In this document: positions 50,792-59,982 of the stretch, piece after piece | Layout: each line of letters begins with the position of its first letter | How positions within the stretch are numbered: position 1 is the first letter of the stretch | Source of the DNA: JAJYSO01 sp964579505 | GTDB taxonomy: Bacteria; Bacteroidota; Bacteroidia; Flavobacteriales; Flavobacteriaceae | Direction: 5' to 3' | Length of the DNA: 64,000 bases | Assembly: GCA_964579505.1 (NCBI GenBank) | Contig: CAZOGC010000001.1 | Coordinates: 62,001 to 126,000 of the forward strand | Notes under the pieces: generated by a model | The model's database searches: none | The model's input: only the letters and a program-made list of their open reading frames with translations | What the model was told of the DNA's origin: nothing | Position numbers and translations under genes: made by a program

Positions 50792-53059
50792 ATGGCATAC
50801 GATATTGATATGATTAAAGGGGTTTATGCCCGTGCTGCGAAACGCATTGATAAAGCACGCGAAATTGTGGGAAGACCCCTTACACACGCTGAGAAAATCC
50901 TATACGCTCATCTTTGGAATGGTGAAGCAAAAGAAATGTATACCCGAGGGGCGGATTACGTAGACTTTGCTCCAGATAGAATTGCTTGCCAAGACGCTAC
51001 GGCACAAATGGCTCTATTGCAATTTATGCAAGCCGGAAAAGAAAAAGTAGCGGTGCCTACCACTGTACACTGTGATCATTTAATTCAAGCTAAAAGTGGC
51101 GCCAAAACAGATTTGATGAATGCCACACAAACCAGTAATGAGGTGTTTGAATTTTTGGGGTCGGTTTCAAATAAATACGGAATTGGTTTCTGGAAACCCG
51201 GTGCCGGAATTATTCACCAAGTGGTGTTAGAAAATTATGCATTTCCCGGAGGAATGATGATTGGTACTGATTCTCATACCGTAAATGCCGGTGGACTCGG
51301 AATGGTAGCCATTGGTGTGGGTGGCGCAGATGCGGTAGATGTAATGGCCGGGATGCCTTGGGAATTGAAATTTCCTAAATTAATTGGGGTAAAACTAACC
51401 GGAAAATTAAGCGGATGGACAGCCGCAAAAGATATTATCTTAAAAGTAGCCGATATCCTTACCGTAAAAGGAGGTACCGGTGCTATTATTGAATACTTCG
51501 GACCAGGAGCAAAATCTCTGTCATGTACCGGAAAAGGTACTATCTGTAATATGGGAGCTGAGGTAGGCGCTACATGCTCTACTTTTGGCTATGATGAGGC
51601 TATGGAACGTTTCTTACGCGCCACTGATCGTAACGATGTAGCTGATGCGGCGAACGAAATTAAAGCGTATCTTACAGCTGATGCCGGTGTATATGACGAC
51701 CCGGAAACTTATTTTGATCAAGTTATAGAAATAGACCTCTCTACCTTACAACCACATTTAAACGGACCATTTACGCCAGACTTAGCTACTCCGGTTGGCC
51801 AAATGCATGATAAAGCCACCAAAAACGGATGGCCTATTAAGGTAGACTGGGGGCTTATAGGCTCTTGTACCAACTCTTCGTACGAAGACTTAACACGCGC
51901 AGCTTCTATTGCTAAACAGGCCTTGGCAAAAAAATTAAAACCTAAATCTGATTTTGGAATCAACCCCGGGTCAGAGCAAATTCGTTTTACGGCAGACCGT
52001 GATGGGTTATTAAAAGTTTTTGAAGACTTAGGCGCTACCATTTTTACAAATGCTTGTGGTCCTTGTATTGGACAGTGGGATCGTAGTGACTTAAAAGGTG
52101 ATGAAAAAAACACCATTATACATTCATTTAACCGAAACTTCTCTAAACGTGCCGATGGAAACCCTAATACCCACGCTTTTGTAGCTTCGCCAGAGATGGT
52201 TGCGGCTATTGCTATTGCCGGTCGTTTAGACTTTAACCCAATGACTGATACCTTGTTAAATGAGGACGGACAAGAGGTAAAATTAGAGGAACCGAGCGGT
52301 ATTGAATTGCCACCAGATGGATTTGAAGTTGATGAAAAAGGATATGTAGCCCCTCATAAAGATGGTAGTAAAGTGGAAATTAAAGTAGCTGATGATAGTC
52401 AACGTTTACAGCTTTTGACTCCATTTAGCCCGTGGGATGGTGAAAATCTACTAGGTGCTAAGCTGCTTATTAAGGCCGAAGGAAAATGTACAACAGATCA
52501 TATTTCTATGGCAGGTCCTTGGTTGCGCTATCGCGGACACTTAGACAATATTTCTAACAACTGTTTAATTGGTGCTGTAAATGCTTTTAACCACAAAACT
52601 AATTTTGTGAAAAGCCAATTGACAGGAGAGTATGGAGGCGTACCGGATACACAACGCGAATATAAAGCCAATGGAATTTCTACCGTAGTGGTAGGTGACC
52701 ATAACTATGGCGAGGGTTCTTCTCGTGAACACGCTGCTATGGAGCCACGTCACTTGGGAGTAAAAGTTGTTTTGGTAAAATCTTTTGCCCGTATTCACGA
52801 AACCAACTTGAAAAAACAAGGGTTACTGGGAATCACTTTTGATAATGAAGCAGATTATGACTTAGTGCAAGAAGATGATACCTTTAACTTTATTGATTTA
52901 GAATCATTTGCCCCCGGAAGACAACTCACTATTGAGTTAGTGCATAAAGATGGCAGCAAAGACACTATAAAAGCAAACCATACCTATAACGAAAACCAAA
53001 TTGAATGGTATCGTGAAGGTTCAGCTTTAAATATGATTAAAAAAATGAGTGCGGCTTAA
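50792..53059 (+). CDS. acnA: Aconitate hydratase (mitochondrial-type)
   Basis: A 755-residue aconitase of the mitochondrial-like group. The substrate and cluster regions are VPTTVHCDHLI, GTDSHTVNAGGLGMVAIGVGG, the first cluster Cys in IGSCTNSSYED, and the pair in NACGPCIGQW. The C-terminal swivel domain has GEGSSREHAAMEPRHLG, with the active Ser. It isomerises citrate to isocitrate in the TCA cycle with a 4Fe-4S cluster. The gene is monocistronic, with a strong terminator. The symbol acnA is used loosely; the protein is closer to eukaryotic ACO2 than to E. coli AcnA or AcnB. Confidence 0.96.
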   Translation: MAYDIDMIKGVYARAAKRIDKAREIVGRPLTHAEKILYAHLWNGEAKEMYTRGADYVDFAPDRIACQDATAQMALLQFMQAGKEKVAVPTTVHCDHLIQAKSGAKTDLMNATQTSNEVFEFLGSVSNKYGIGFWKPGAGIIHQVVLENYAFPGGMMIGTDSHTVNAGGLGMVAIGVGGADAVDVMAGMPWELKFPKLIGVKLTGKLSGWTAAKDIILKVADILTVKGGTGAIIEYFGPGAKSLSCTGKGTICNMGAEVGATCSTFGYDEAMERFLRATDRNDVADAANEIKAYLTADAGVYDDPETYFDQVIEIDLSTLQPHLNGPFTPDLATPVGQMHDKATKNGWPIKVDWGLIGSCTNSSYEDLTRAASIAKQALAKKLKPKSDFGINPGSEQIRFTADRDGLLKVFEDLGATIFTNACGPCIGQWDRSDLKGDEKNTIIHSFNRNFSKRADGNPNTHAFVASPEMVAAIAIAGRLDFNPMTDTLLNEDGQEVKLEEPSGIELPPDGFEVDEKGYVAPHKDGSKVEIKVADDSQRLQLLTPFSPWDGENLLGAKLLIKAEGKCTTDHISMAGPWLRYRGHLDNISNNCLIGAVNAFNHKTNFVKSQLTGEYGGVPDTQREYKANGISTVVVGDHNYGEGSSREHAAMEPRHLGVKVVLVKSFARIHETNLKKQGLLGITFDNEADYDLVQEDDTFNFIDLESFAPGRQLTIELVHKDGSKDTIKANHTYNENQIEWYREGSALNMIKKMSAA

Positions 53060-53089
53060 TTTTTAAATAGAATTTAGAATACGAACTCT

Positions 53090-53127
53090 AAGAGCGGTTT
53101 CAATTTTTTTGAAACCGCTCTTGTTTT
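53090..53127. terminator. Terminator between aconitase and alr
   Basis: A 14-bp perfect stem, AAGAGCGGTTTCAA (53090-53103) with TTGAAACCGCTCTT (53109-53122) and a T5 loop, then GTTTTA. It sits between convergent genes. Confidence 0.9.
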
Positions 53128-53138
53128 ATACTCATTTT

Positions 53139-54293
53139 TTAGGATGTAAAGATTCGCGGAATGCTTTTGTCTAAACGAGTAAGAAGCTCATAGTTTAGTT
53201 GATCGCTCAAGTTGCCAAAATAACTTACTTTAATTTCGTGGTCTCCATCTTTACCAATTAGCGTAACCCGATCGCCAATTTTTATGTTGGGCACTTCTGT
53301 TACATCTACCAAAAACATATTCATATTAACCAATCCAACTACCGGAAGACGTTTGTCATGAATGAGCACGCGACCGGTGTTACTCAATGATCGACTAAAT
53401 CCGTAGCCATATCCCACCGGCACGCTGGCAATTTTCATAGGGCGTTCGGCTAAGAAAGAATTGCCGTAACCGATGTACTCTCCCGGCTTAATCGGTTTAA
53501 TTTCCATTACTGAAGTGTGCCAACTCAATACACTTTTTAAAGTCATTTTGCCCCGGTGTTTCATTTCATAGATAAGTTGACTCTCTTTGCTGGGCCACAA
53601 ACCGTATTGTAAGATTCCGATACGTACCATATCTAAATTCCATTCAGGATAGGCAATAATAGCAGCACTACACGAGGTGTGAAGACGTGCAGGAATAAGG
53701 CCAACTTGTTTAAAAATGCTCACTCCTCTTTTAAAATTTTGCTGTTGAGTTTGTATGCGCTTAAAATTGGCGCTACTTTCAGCTCCGGCAAAATGAGTGC
53801 AAATCCCTTTCAAGGTAAAATACGGCCGATTTTGTTGAAGTGTTTTGATGAGTGGTTGCCAGTTTTCTTCTTCAAATCCATGTCGGTGCATACCGGTTTC
53901 TAACTCGATGTGTATATTAATTTTTTGGGCTTGTTTACGCGCTTCAGCCAAAAAAGAAATGATGCTTTCCGGGTTGTAAATAATACATTCTATTTGATGA
54001 GCCACAATCCACGGAATGTCTTTATCAGGGATGTCTCCCATAATCATAATCGGAGTATCAGGGCGAGCCACTTGATGCACAAGTTTAGCTTCGTAAGCGC
54101 TAAAAACCGAAAAATGGTTAACTCCCATCTCTTGCAAAACCGGAACCATTTGGGCTATTCCATGTCCATATGCATTGCCTTTTACAACACTAGATAAGAT
54201 TGTTTTTGAGCCAATTAAGTTTCTGATAAACTGTAAGTTATTGGCTAAAGCTTTTTTGTTTAGGGTTATGGTAGAACTGTAGTTAGTAATCAT
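53139..54293 (-). CDS. alr: Alanine racemase
   Basis: A 384-residue fold-type III PLP enzyme. The PLP Lys38 lies in SVVKGNAYGHG and the catalytic Tyr region is VGYGYGFSRSLSNTG. Other family pieces are ELETGMHRHGF and VRIGILQYGLWP. It supplies D-alanine for peptidoglycan. Its ATG overlaps the stop of the M20 gene (ATGA type, 54290-54293), so translation is coupled. The C-terminal beta domain includes VPNIKIGDRVTLIG. Confidence 0.96.
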   Translation of the reverse strand: MITNYSSTITLNKKALANNLQFIRNLIGSKTILSSVVKGNAYGHGIAQMVPVLQEMGVNHFSVFSAYEAKLVHQVARPDTPIMIMGDIPDKDIPWIVAHQIECIIYNPESIISFLAEARKQAQKINIHIELETGMHRHGFEEENWQPLIKTLQQNRPYFTLKGICTHFAGAESSANFKRIQTQQQNFKRGVSIFKQVGLIPARLHTSCSAAIIAYPEWNLDMVRIGILQYGLWPSKESQLIYEMKHRGKMTLKSVLSWHTSVMEIKPIKPGEYIGYGNSFLAERPMKIASVPVGYGYGFSRSLSNTGRVLIHDKRLPVVGLVNMNMFLVDVTEVPNIKIGDRVTLIGKDGDHEIKVSYFGNLSDQLNYELLTRLDKSIPRIFTS

Positions 54294-55420
54294 AGGGTTG
54301 TTTTTTGTGCAATCTCATAAAACATGGCTATTCCTTTATCTATTAATTCATCCGGAAAATCGTAATCAGGATTGTGTAGATCGGGATGATTTTTACCTGC
54401 ACCTAAGCCGAACATGGCTCCCGGGTAATGTTGGGTGAATCGCCCAAAATCTTCTCCCCAGCTAAATCCAATTTCTTTTTCGATAAAAGGATAATTTTGC
54501 GTTTTTGCCGCCTCTTTTATAAAATGATAGGCTTGTGGATTATTTATATTAGCTTCAAACCCTTCTTTCCAAACTAATTTGTAGCGTAGGTCTTTTGTTT
54601 CTTGAATGAGCTGTGTTGTGTGCTCAATAATCTCTTTTTTTTGAGTAACGAAGAGAGCGTGATCATAAGCTCTAAAAGTGTAGCTTATGCGTCCTTGTCC
54701 GGCAGAAGTACCATAGGCCTGTTCGCCCATTTCAATTTGAATAGGGGTTGCCAAAAAATAATTTTCTTTTTGAGAATCCGGTTGATGAAGGTCTTGATAG
54801 TAGTTGATGAGTTTTGCCATGGTTGTAGCCGGGTTTATACCGCGCCATGGCATGCCCGCATGGCTGGTTTTACCAAATAGATTAACATCTAGGCTTTCTA
54901 CAGAAGGGGTAAAGCTTCCGGGTTTGCATACAATGCTTCCTAGAGGGTATCCCGGTACGTTGTGTAGGGCAAAAATATAGTCAATATTAAATTCGGTTAA
55001 TTTTTTAGAATTTAAAATACCCTTTGCTCCACGTCCGTCTTCCTCTGCCGGCTGAAAAAGTAATAAGACATTGCCTTTTAGAATAGGCTTTTGTAATAAT
55101 TTTTGAGCCAACCCTAACAAGATCGTCATATGTCCATCGTGACCACATTTATGGCCAACACCTTTATAAATAGATTTGTACGATAAATTTGTGTTGGTTT
55201 CTTGAATGGGTAACGCATCTAACTCACAGCGAAAAAGGAGGGTTTTTCCGGGTTTTTGGCCTTTTATTTCGGCTAGAATAGCGGTGTTAGAAAATGAGTG
55301 ATGAATAGTTTGTACGCCTAATTTTTGGAGTTGTGTGATGATAAATTCAGCGGTTTTTTCTTCTTTTCCCGATACTTCCGGATGCTGGTGTAAATAATGT
55401 CGGGTTTCTATTAAATTCAT
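54290..55420 (-). CDS. M20 family metallo-hydrolase (amidohydrolase, M20D-like)
   Basis: A 376-residue protein with no signal peptide. The first metal ligands are in FRCELDALPI and GHKCGHDGHMTILLG; the acidic catalytic pair is QPAEEDGRGA; the last His is near GAGKNHPDLHNPDYDFPD. The dimerisation domain contains KTSHAGMPWRGINPA. M20D enzymes remove acyl or aminoacyl groups from amides (hippurate, N-acetyl amino acids and others); the substrate here is unknown. It is transcribed just ahead of alr with a 4-nt overlap, which hints at amino-acid or peptidoglycan turnover. Confidence 0.9.
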   Translation of the reverse strand: MNLIETRHYLHQHPEVSGKEEKTAEFIITQLQKLGVQTIHHSFSNTAILAEIKGQKPGKTLLFRCELDALPIQETNTNLSYKSIYKGVGHKCGHDGHMTILLGLAQKLLQKPILKGNVLLLFQPAEEDGRGAKGILNSKKLTEFNIDYIFALHNVPGYPLGSIVCKPGSFTPSVESLDVNLFGKTSHAGMPWRGINPATTMAKLINYYQDLHQPDSQKENYFLATPIQIEMGEQAYGTSAGQGRISYTFRAYDHALFVTQKKEIIEHTTQLIQETKDLRYKLVWKEGFEANINNPQAYHFIKEAAKTQNYPFIEKEIGFSWGEDFGRFTQHYPGAMFGLGAGKNHPDLHNPDYDFPDELIDKGIAMFYEIAQKTTL

Positions 55421-55510
55421 AATAACTGGATGTATGGTACTTAAAAAAATCTAGATTATTTGACAGACTATTATAAAATAGTCGCGTGTTTATTAGTTGG
55501 TGAAAACTAG

Positions 55511-55545
55511 TAGCGCGATGAAAATTTTCATCACGCTATCTTTAT
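55511..55545 (-). terminator. Palindrome after the DUF349 gene, probable terminator
   Basis: TAGCGCGATGAAAA (55511-55524) and TTTTCATCACGCTA (55525-55538) form a 13-of-14 bp stem with no spacer. The minus-strand tail, CTAGTTTTC, is only weakly T-rich. Confidence 0.5.
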
Positions 55546-55562
55546 GCTAGCAAAGAATAAAT

Positions 55563-57569
55563 TTATAAGCGCTTAATCTTATCTAATTTAGCTTTCCACA
55601 CTTTTAATTGCTGATTGAGTTGTGCTTTCTTTTTAAAAGTGTCTCTCATCAGTGGGTTGTCTTTATCGGCATTGTTAAAGAAAGCCAGGTTGTTTTCTAG
55701 CTGTCGAATTTCTTCTGCTGTTTGATTTATTTTTTTGTGTAAGAAAGACGCTTCTTGTTGAATTTTGTATTCGTCGTCGGCATCTTCTAGTGCTTGTAGT
55801 CTGTTTTCATATTTCAACAATTCGATTTCTTTTCGATCCATGTCTAATTGGCTGAAGAGTTTATCGAGCGTTTTGTTGAATTTGCTCTCTATGTGTTGTT
55901 TGTTGCGTGGAACGCGTCCTAAGTCTTTCCACTGCTCAATTTTTTCTTTGATTGTAGGCAAATCCTCTTCTCGGTTACCACTTAGGGAAAGCGCTTTGGT
56001 TTCTTCTAAAAGTTTTTCTTTCTGTTTAAAAACAGCTATTGCAGCCTTATCTTTTTCGTCTCGTTGAGCATGTACACGGTCAAAATAATGATTACAGGCA
56101 GCTTGAAAACGCTCCCATACTTTGTCGCTTTTATTGCGTTGTACGTAGCCGATTTTTTTCCAGTCACGTTGAATTTTTTTCATCAGCGGAGTGGTGGTTT
56201 CAAAATCTTCACTGTCTTTATTTTCTTCGGCAATGCGGATTAATTTGAGTTTTTCATCAAGGTTTTCTTTTTGTTCTTCTTTGCGGTGTTTGTAAAACTC
56301 GTTTTTTTGATGATTAAAAGTGTGAGACGCTTCTTTAAATGCGTCCCAAACAGCTTGATTGTCTTTTTGTGGAACATTACCGGCTTTAAAAAATTGTTCC
56401 CGTAAATCTTTATAGGTTTTTATTTTTTGCTGTACCTGTCTGTGTGATTTTGCCGGCGTTTGATGCAATTCGTTTATTTTGGCAATAATCTCTTGTTTTT
56501 GCGTCAAATTATCTTCGCGTTTTTTGTCTAGTTCGGCAAAATAAGCTTTGCGGTTATCGTGAATTTTTTTGGTAGCGTCTTTAAATTTTTCCCACACCGC
56601 ATCGCTGTATTCTTGTGCTACCGGACCCACTTCTTCTTTCCACATTCGGTGAAGATTTTGCAACTCTCTAAAGGCGCGGTTTACATCTTTTTCTTCCGTT
56701 AGTTCTTCAGCGCGGGCTATCATTTTTAGCTTTTGCTCTAAATTGTGTTGGTAATCCATCTCCCTAAACTCACGATCTAGGTGTAGAAAATCATAAAAAC
56801 GCTCTACGTGGTGATGGTAAGTATTCCAGGTATCTTTGTATTCGTTGCGGGGCACAGGTCCGGCTTTTCGCCAACGTTCTTGTAGTTTTTTAAAGGCGTT
56901 AAAGTTAGCATTCATATCGGTGCCTACTCCGGTAATAGCCTTTAATTCTTCTATAATAGATAACCTGCGCTCAAGGTTTTCTTGTAGGTTTTTTCGAACT
57001 TTTTTGTAATAGTTGTCACGTTTTTCTTTGTATTCAAAATAGTGTTTGTTGAATTTTTTTTCAGCCGGGGTAGAGTAAGAGAAGTCGATGATATTTCCGC
57101 CTTCGTTCAAAAACAGCTCCTTTTGTTTTTGGCGTTCTTCTCCATATTTTTTATCAAATTCAGTTTTAATTAGCCGAACGTGTTGGCGTATCTCTTTTAC
57201 TTCGTGGCCTTTGAGTAAACGTTCTAATTCTTCTCCTAAAGCAGCCAAGTTCATCTCGTCGTAAGCTCTTACCGGAATTCCGTAAAACTCGTCCTCTACA
57301 TTTTCTTCAGTTGAAGTATCGTGGTCTTCTACAATTTCTTCTTGCGCTGTTTTAGTGGGTTGTTCTTCTTTGGCGGTAGGAGCGTTGGTCTCTTCAGTAT
57401 CGTTGGCAGGAGGTGTTTCTGCTGTTTTTTTGGTATCTGTTTTTTGGTCAGTTTTCTCTTTAGAGATGGCCGTTTCATCTTGATTAGTTTCCGTGTTTTT
57501 TGTGCTCTCTTTTGGTGTAGAGGGGCTATTTTTTAGGGAATCTTTATTTTCTTTTTCGCTTTCAACCAT
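55563..57569 (-). CDS. DUF349 repeat protein
   Basis: A 668-residue, highly charged protein without membrane segments. The first 100 residues are a Lys/Thr/Glu-rich disordered region. About residues 125-600 carry several DUF349 repeats of roughly 70 residues; each shows a Trp-Lys/Arg-x-x-Gly pattern such as LQERWRKAGPVPRNEYKDTW, MWKEEVGPV, FKAGNVPQKDNQAVWDAFKEA, DWKKIGYVQRNKSDKVWERF and QWKDLGRVPRNK. The C-terminal part is a coiled coil. DUF349 is common in Bacteroidota; function not established. Single gene. Confidence 0.9.
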   Translation of the reverse strand: MVESEKENKDSLKNSPSTPKESTKNTETNQDETAISKEKTDQKTDTKKTAETPPANDTEETNAPTAKEEQPTKTAQEEIVEDHDTSTEENVEDEFYGIPVRAYDEMNLAALGEELERLLKGHEVKEIRQHVRLIKTEFDKKYGEERQKQKELFLNEGGNIIDFSYSTPAEKKFNKHYFEYKEKRDNYYKKVRKNLQENLERRLSIIEELKAITGVGTDMNANFNAFKKLQERWRKAGPVPRNEYKDTWNTYHHHVERFYDFLHLDREFREMDYQHNLEQKLKMIARAEELTEEKDVNRAFRELQNLHRMWKEEVGPVAQEYSDAVWEKFKDATKKIHDNRKAYFAELDKKREDNLTQKQEIIAKINELHQTPAKSHRQVQQKIKTYKDLREQFFKAGNVPQKDNQAVWDAFKEASHTFNHQKNEFYKHRKEEQKENLDEKLKLIRIAEENKDSEDFETTTPLMKKIQRDWKKIGYVQRNKSDKVWERFQAACNHYFDRVHAQRDEKDKAAIAVFKQKEKLLEETKALSLSGNREEDLPTIKEKIEQWKDLGRVPRNKQHIESKFNKTLDKLFSQLDMDRKEIELLKYENRLQALEDADDEYKIQQEASFLHKKINQTAEEIRQLENNLAFFNNADKDNPLMRDTFKKKAQLNQQLKVWKAKLDKIKRL

Positions 57570-57682
57570 AATTCAAAATTTTTCCGCGTCTGACATTTAA
57601 GTTGCGCAAACGGGTAGTGTTCGTTTTAAATTCAGCTGAAATATAGTAAGTCCATATAAATCAACCAAAGAAATATGTAATC

Positions 57683-58414
57683 TTAACGTTCATTCCAAAT
57701 ATCCCAACTGCGTTCAGCCTGATATTCAAGCATAAGTTGCCCGTTAAAAATTTTGCAATTATAACGTTGTCCTTCTGCTAAGAACTGAGTTATTGGAGGA
57801 TTGTACGTTAAATCGTATAATAGATGTTTTGGGGTGAGTTGGTTGTATGGAATTTTTGGCGTCTCGTTAACATTTGGAAAGGTACCCAAGGGGGTACAGT
57901 TTATAATTAAATAATGAGCTGCCATAATCTCAGCATTTAAATCGTCATAAGTCAATTGCGTAGAGGAAGGATGTCTAGAAACCATTTTAAACTCGATTCC
58001 TAACGAATGCAGTGCATGAGCTACTGCTTTAGCCGCGCCTCCAGTACCCAAAATAAGTGCTTGGGTATGTTGTTTTTCTAGCAACGGAAAGAGCGATTTC
58101 ATAAACCCAAAGCAATCGGTGTTGTGCCCAATTCGTCTTCCGTTTTGAAAAAGAATGGTGTTAACTGCCCCGATAATCTCAGCTTGTTTGTCTAATTCAT
58201 CTAAAAAAGGGATGATTTTCTCTTTGTAAGGAATGGTTACGTTGATCCCTTTTAAACTTTTTTCTTTCTTTAGTAAATCTTGAAAATCGGTAACTTCTCT
58301 TAATTTAAAAGTCTTATAAACTGCTTTAATATGCTCCTTTGCAAATTTTTCAGTAAAGAATTTTTCAGAGAATGAATGTGATACCGGATTCCCAATGAGT
58401 CCGTAAACGTCCAT
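57683..58414 (-). CDS. aroE: Shikimate dehydrogenase
   Basis: A 243-residue enzyme, slightly shorter than E. coli AroE. The shikimate site is MDVYGLIGNPVSHSFSEKFF, with the catalytic Lys and Asp in GINVTIPYKEKI and GHNTDCFGF; the NADP loop is ALILGTGGAAKAVAHAL. NCTPLGTFP and the ending FNGQLMLEYQAERSW are also typical. It reduces 3-dehydroshikimate in chorismate synthesis. The gene is divergent from the exonuclease gene; no other aro gene is adjacent. Confidence 0.96.
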   Translation of the reverse strand: MDVYGLIGNPVSHSFSEKFFTEKFAKEHIKAVYKTFKLREVTDFQDLLKKEKSLKGINVTIPYKEKIIPFLDELDKQAEIIGAVNTILFQNGRRIGHNTDCFGFMKSLFPLLEKQHTQALILGTGGAAKAVAHALHSLGIEFKMVSRHPSSTQLTYDDLNAEIMAAHYLIINCTPLGTFPNVNETPKIPYNQLTPKHLLYDLTYNPPITQFLAEGQRYNCKIFNGQLMLEYQAERSWDIWNER

Positions 58415-58546
58415 AATATAGCAATTTTTTGTTCTGTAAATCTACATAGAACCTTACAAAATTAAAAAAAATAGCAGTCATATTAATCGCAAAAACAATT
58501 TTGATGAACAAGTGTATAATTGAAGCGGCTACCCATTCACTTTTTT

Positions 58547-58554
58547 TATCTTTG
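58547..58554 (+). promoter_or_regulatory. -7 promoter box of the exonuclease/FAH/cinA run
   Basis: TATCTTTG, 14 nt before the ATG at 58569. A TTG lies 24 nt upstream (58520-58522), one base beyond the usual spacing. Confidence 0.6.
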
Positions 58555-58568
58555 CTAAAAACAATTAT

Positions 58569-59342
58569 ATGCAACTCCAATTAACCCGACCCATCTGTTT
58601 TTTTGATTTAGAAACAACCGGAACACAGGTGGCTACCGATCGTATTGTAGAAATATCTATTTTAAAAGTTTTTCCTAATGGAAACAAAGAAAGCCATACA
58701 TGGCGCGTTAATCCTGAAATGCCTATTCCGAAAGAAGCGGCTGCTATTCATGGAATTTATGACGAAGACGTGGCACAAGAACCTACTTTTAAAGAATTAG
58801 CTCCAAAAGTAGCGACTCTGATAAAAGGGTGTGATTTAGGAGGCTATAATAGCGATCGTTTTGATATTCCACTATTAGCTGAAGAAATGCTGCGAGTTGA
58901 CGTAGATTTTAGTTTTAAAAATATACATGCGGTAGATGTGCAAACTATTTTTCATAAAAAAGAAAAGCGCACTCTTGAAGCGGCGTATAAATTTTATTGT
59001 GATAAAGATCTTACAGACGCCCATAGTGCTGCAGCCGACACTAATGCCACCTATGAGGTATTGAAATCGCAGTTGGATCGCTATCCCGATTTAGAAAACG
59101 ATATTAAATGGTTGGCCAGTTTTAGTTCGCATAGACGATTTGCCGATTTTGCCGGATTTATTGCTTTTGATAAAGAAGATTGCGAGGTGTTTACTTTTGG
59201 AAAACACAAAGGAAAACGAGTCGAAGAAATTTTAGATAAAGAGCCGGGCTATTTTAGCTGGATTCAAAATGCTAATTTTCCGCGGTATACAAAAAAAGTG
59301 CTAACAGAAATAAGGTTGCGCAAATTATCCGGAAAATTATAA
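58569..59342 (+). CDS. DnaQ-like 3'-5' exonuclease with DUF3820-like tail
   Basis: A 257-residue protein. Residues 1-175 form a DEDD exonuclease: Exo I FFDLETTG, Exo II GGYNSDRFDIPLL, Exo III DAHSAAADTNATYEV with the His five residues before Asp (DEDDh). After a linker, residues about 205-255 (FGKHKGKRVEEILDKEPGYF, SWIQNANFPRYTKK) resemble the DUF3820 domain often attached to exonucleases. It could proofread or degrade DNA or RNA; it is not the main Pol III epsilon subunit by context. The FAH gene follows after 3 nt. Confidence 0.92.
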   Translation: MQLQLTRPICFFDLETTGTQVATDRIVEISILKVFPNGNKESHTWRVNPEMPIPKEAAAIHGIYDEDVAQEPTFKELAPKVATLIKGCDLGGYNSDRFDIPLLAEEMLRVDVDFSFKNIHAVDVQTIFHKKEKRTLEAAYKFYCDKDLTDAHSAAADTNATYEVLKSQLDRYPDLENDIKWLASFSSHRRFADFAGFIAFDKEDCEVFTFGKHKGKRVEEILDKEPGYFSWIQNANFPRYTKKVLTEIRLRKLSGKL

Positions 59343-59345
59343 GCT

Positions 59346-59957
59346 ATGAAAATTATTTGCGTGGGACGCAATTATGCAGCACATGTTGAAGAACTGCAAA
59401 ACGAAAAACCGGAGGCTCCGGTACTATTTTTAAAGCCGGATACGGCTAAGTTGCCCAAAGATGAACCGTTTTATATTCCTGAGTTTTCTGATGAAGTGCA
59501 CCATGAGGTAGAGGTGTTGGTAAAAATTAAGAAAGTAGGAAAGTACATTCAGCCAAGGTTTGCTCATAAATATTATGAAGAAATAGGGCTTGGTATAGAT
59601 TTTACTGCGCGCGATTTGCAACAAAAACTAAAAGAAAAGGGATTGCCATGGGAAAAAGCTAAGGCTTTTGATGGGGCAGCCGTAATAGGGCAAAAATGGC
59701 TTCCTAAAGATAAATTTGATTTGCAAAATATTTCGTTTTCATTGCATAAAAATGACGCAAAAGTGCAGCAAGGCAATACCGCTATGATGTTGTGGAAAAT
59801 AGATGAGCTTATTGCCGAAGTGTCAAAATATTTTACACTTAAGATAGGTGATATAATTTTTACCGGAACCCCGGCCGGAGTAGGCAAGGTGGCTATAGGA
59901 GATCTTTTAGAAGGGTTTGTGGAAGAAGAGAAAATTTTTGAGGTAGCCATAAAATAA
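59346..59957 (+). CDS. Fumarylacetoacetate hydrolase family protein
   Basis: A 203-residue single-domain FAH protein. It opens MKIICVGRNYAAHVEEL, with FLKPDTAKLP, the metal ligands in HHEVEVLVKI and GIDFTARDLQQKLKEKGLPW, and the late IIFTGTPAGVGKV. Such enzymes cleave or decarboxylate beta-diketo acids, for example acylpyruvates or oxaloacetate. The exact substrate is unknown. It lies 3 nt after the exonuclease gene and 25 nt before cinA, which suggests one transcript. Confidence 0.93.
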   Translation: MKIICVGRNYAAHVEELQNEKPEAPVLFLKPDTAKLPKDEPFYIPEFSDEVHHEVEVLVKIKKVGKYIQPRFAHKYYEEIGLGIDFTARDLQQKLKEKGLPWEKAKAFDGAAVIGQKWLPKDKFDLQNISFSLHKNDAKVQQGNTAMMLWKIDELIAEVSKYFTLKIGDIIFTGTPAGVGKVAIGDLLEGFVEEEKIFEVAIK

Positions 59958-59982
59958 GTGGGTTTTTCTAGAATATAAAGCT

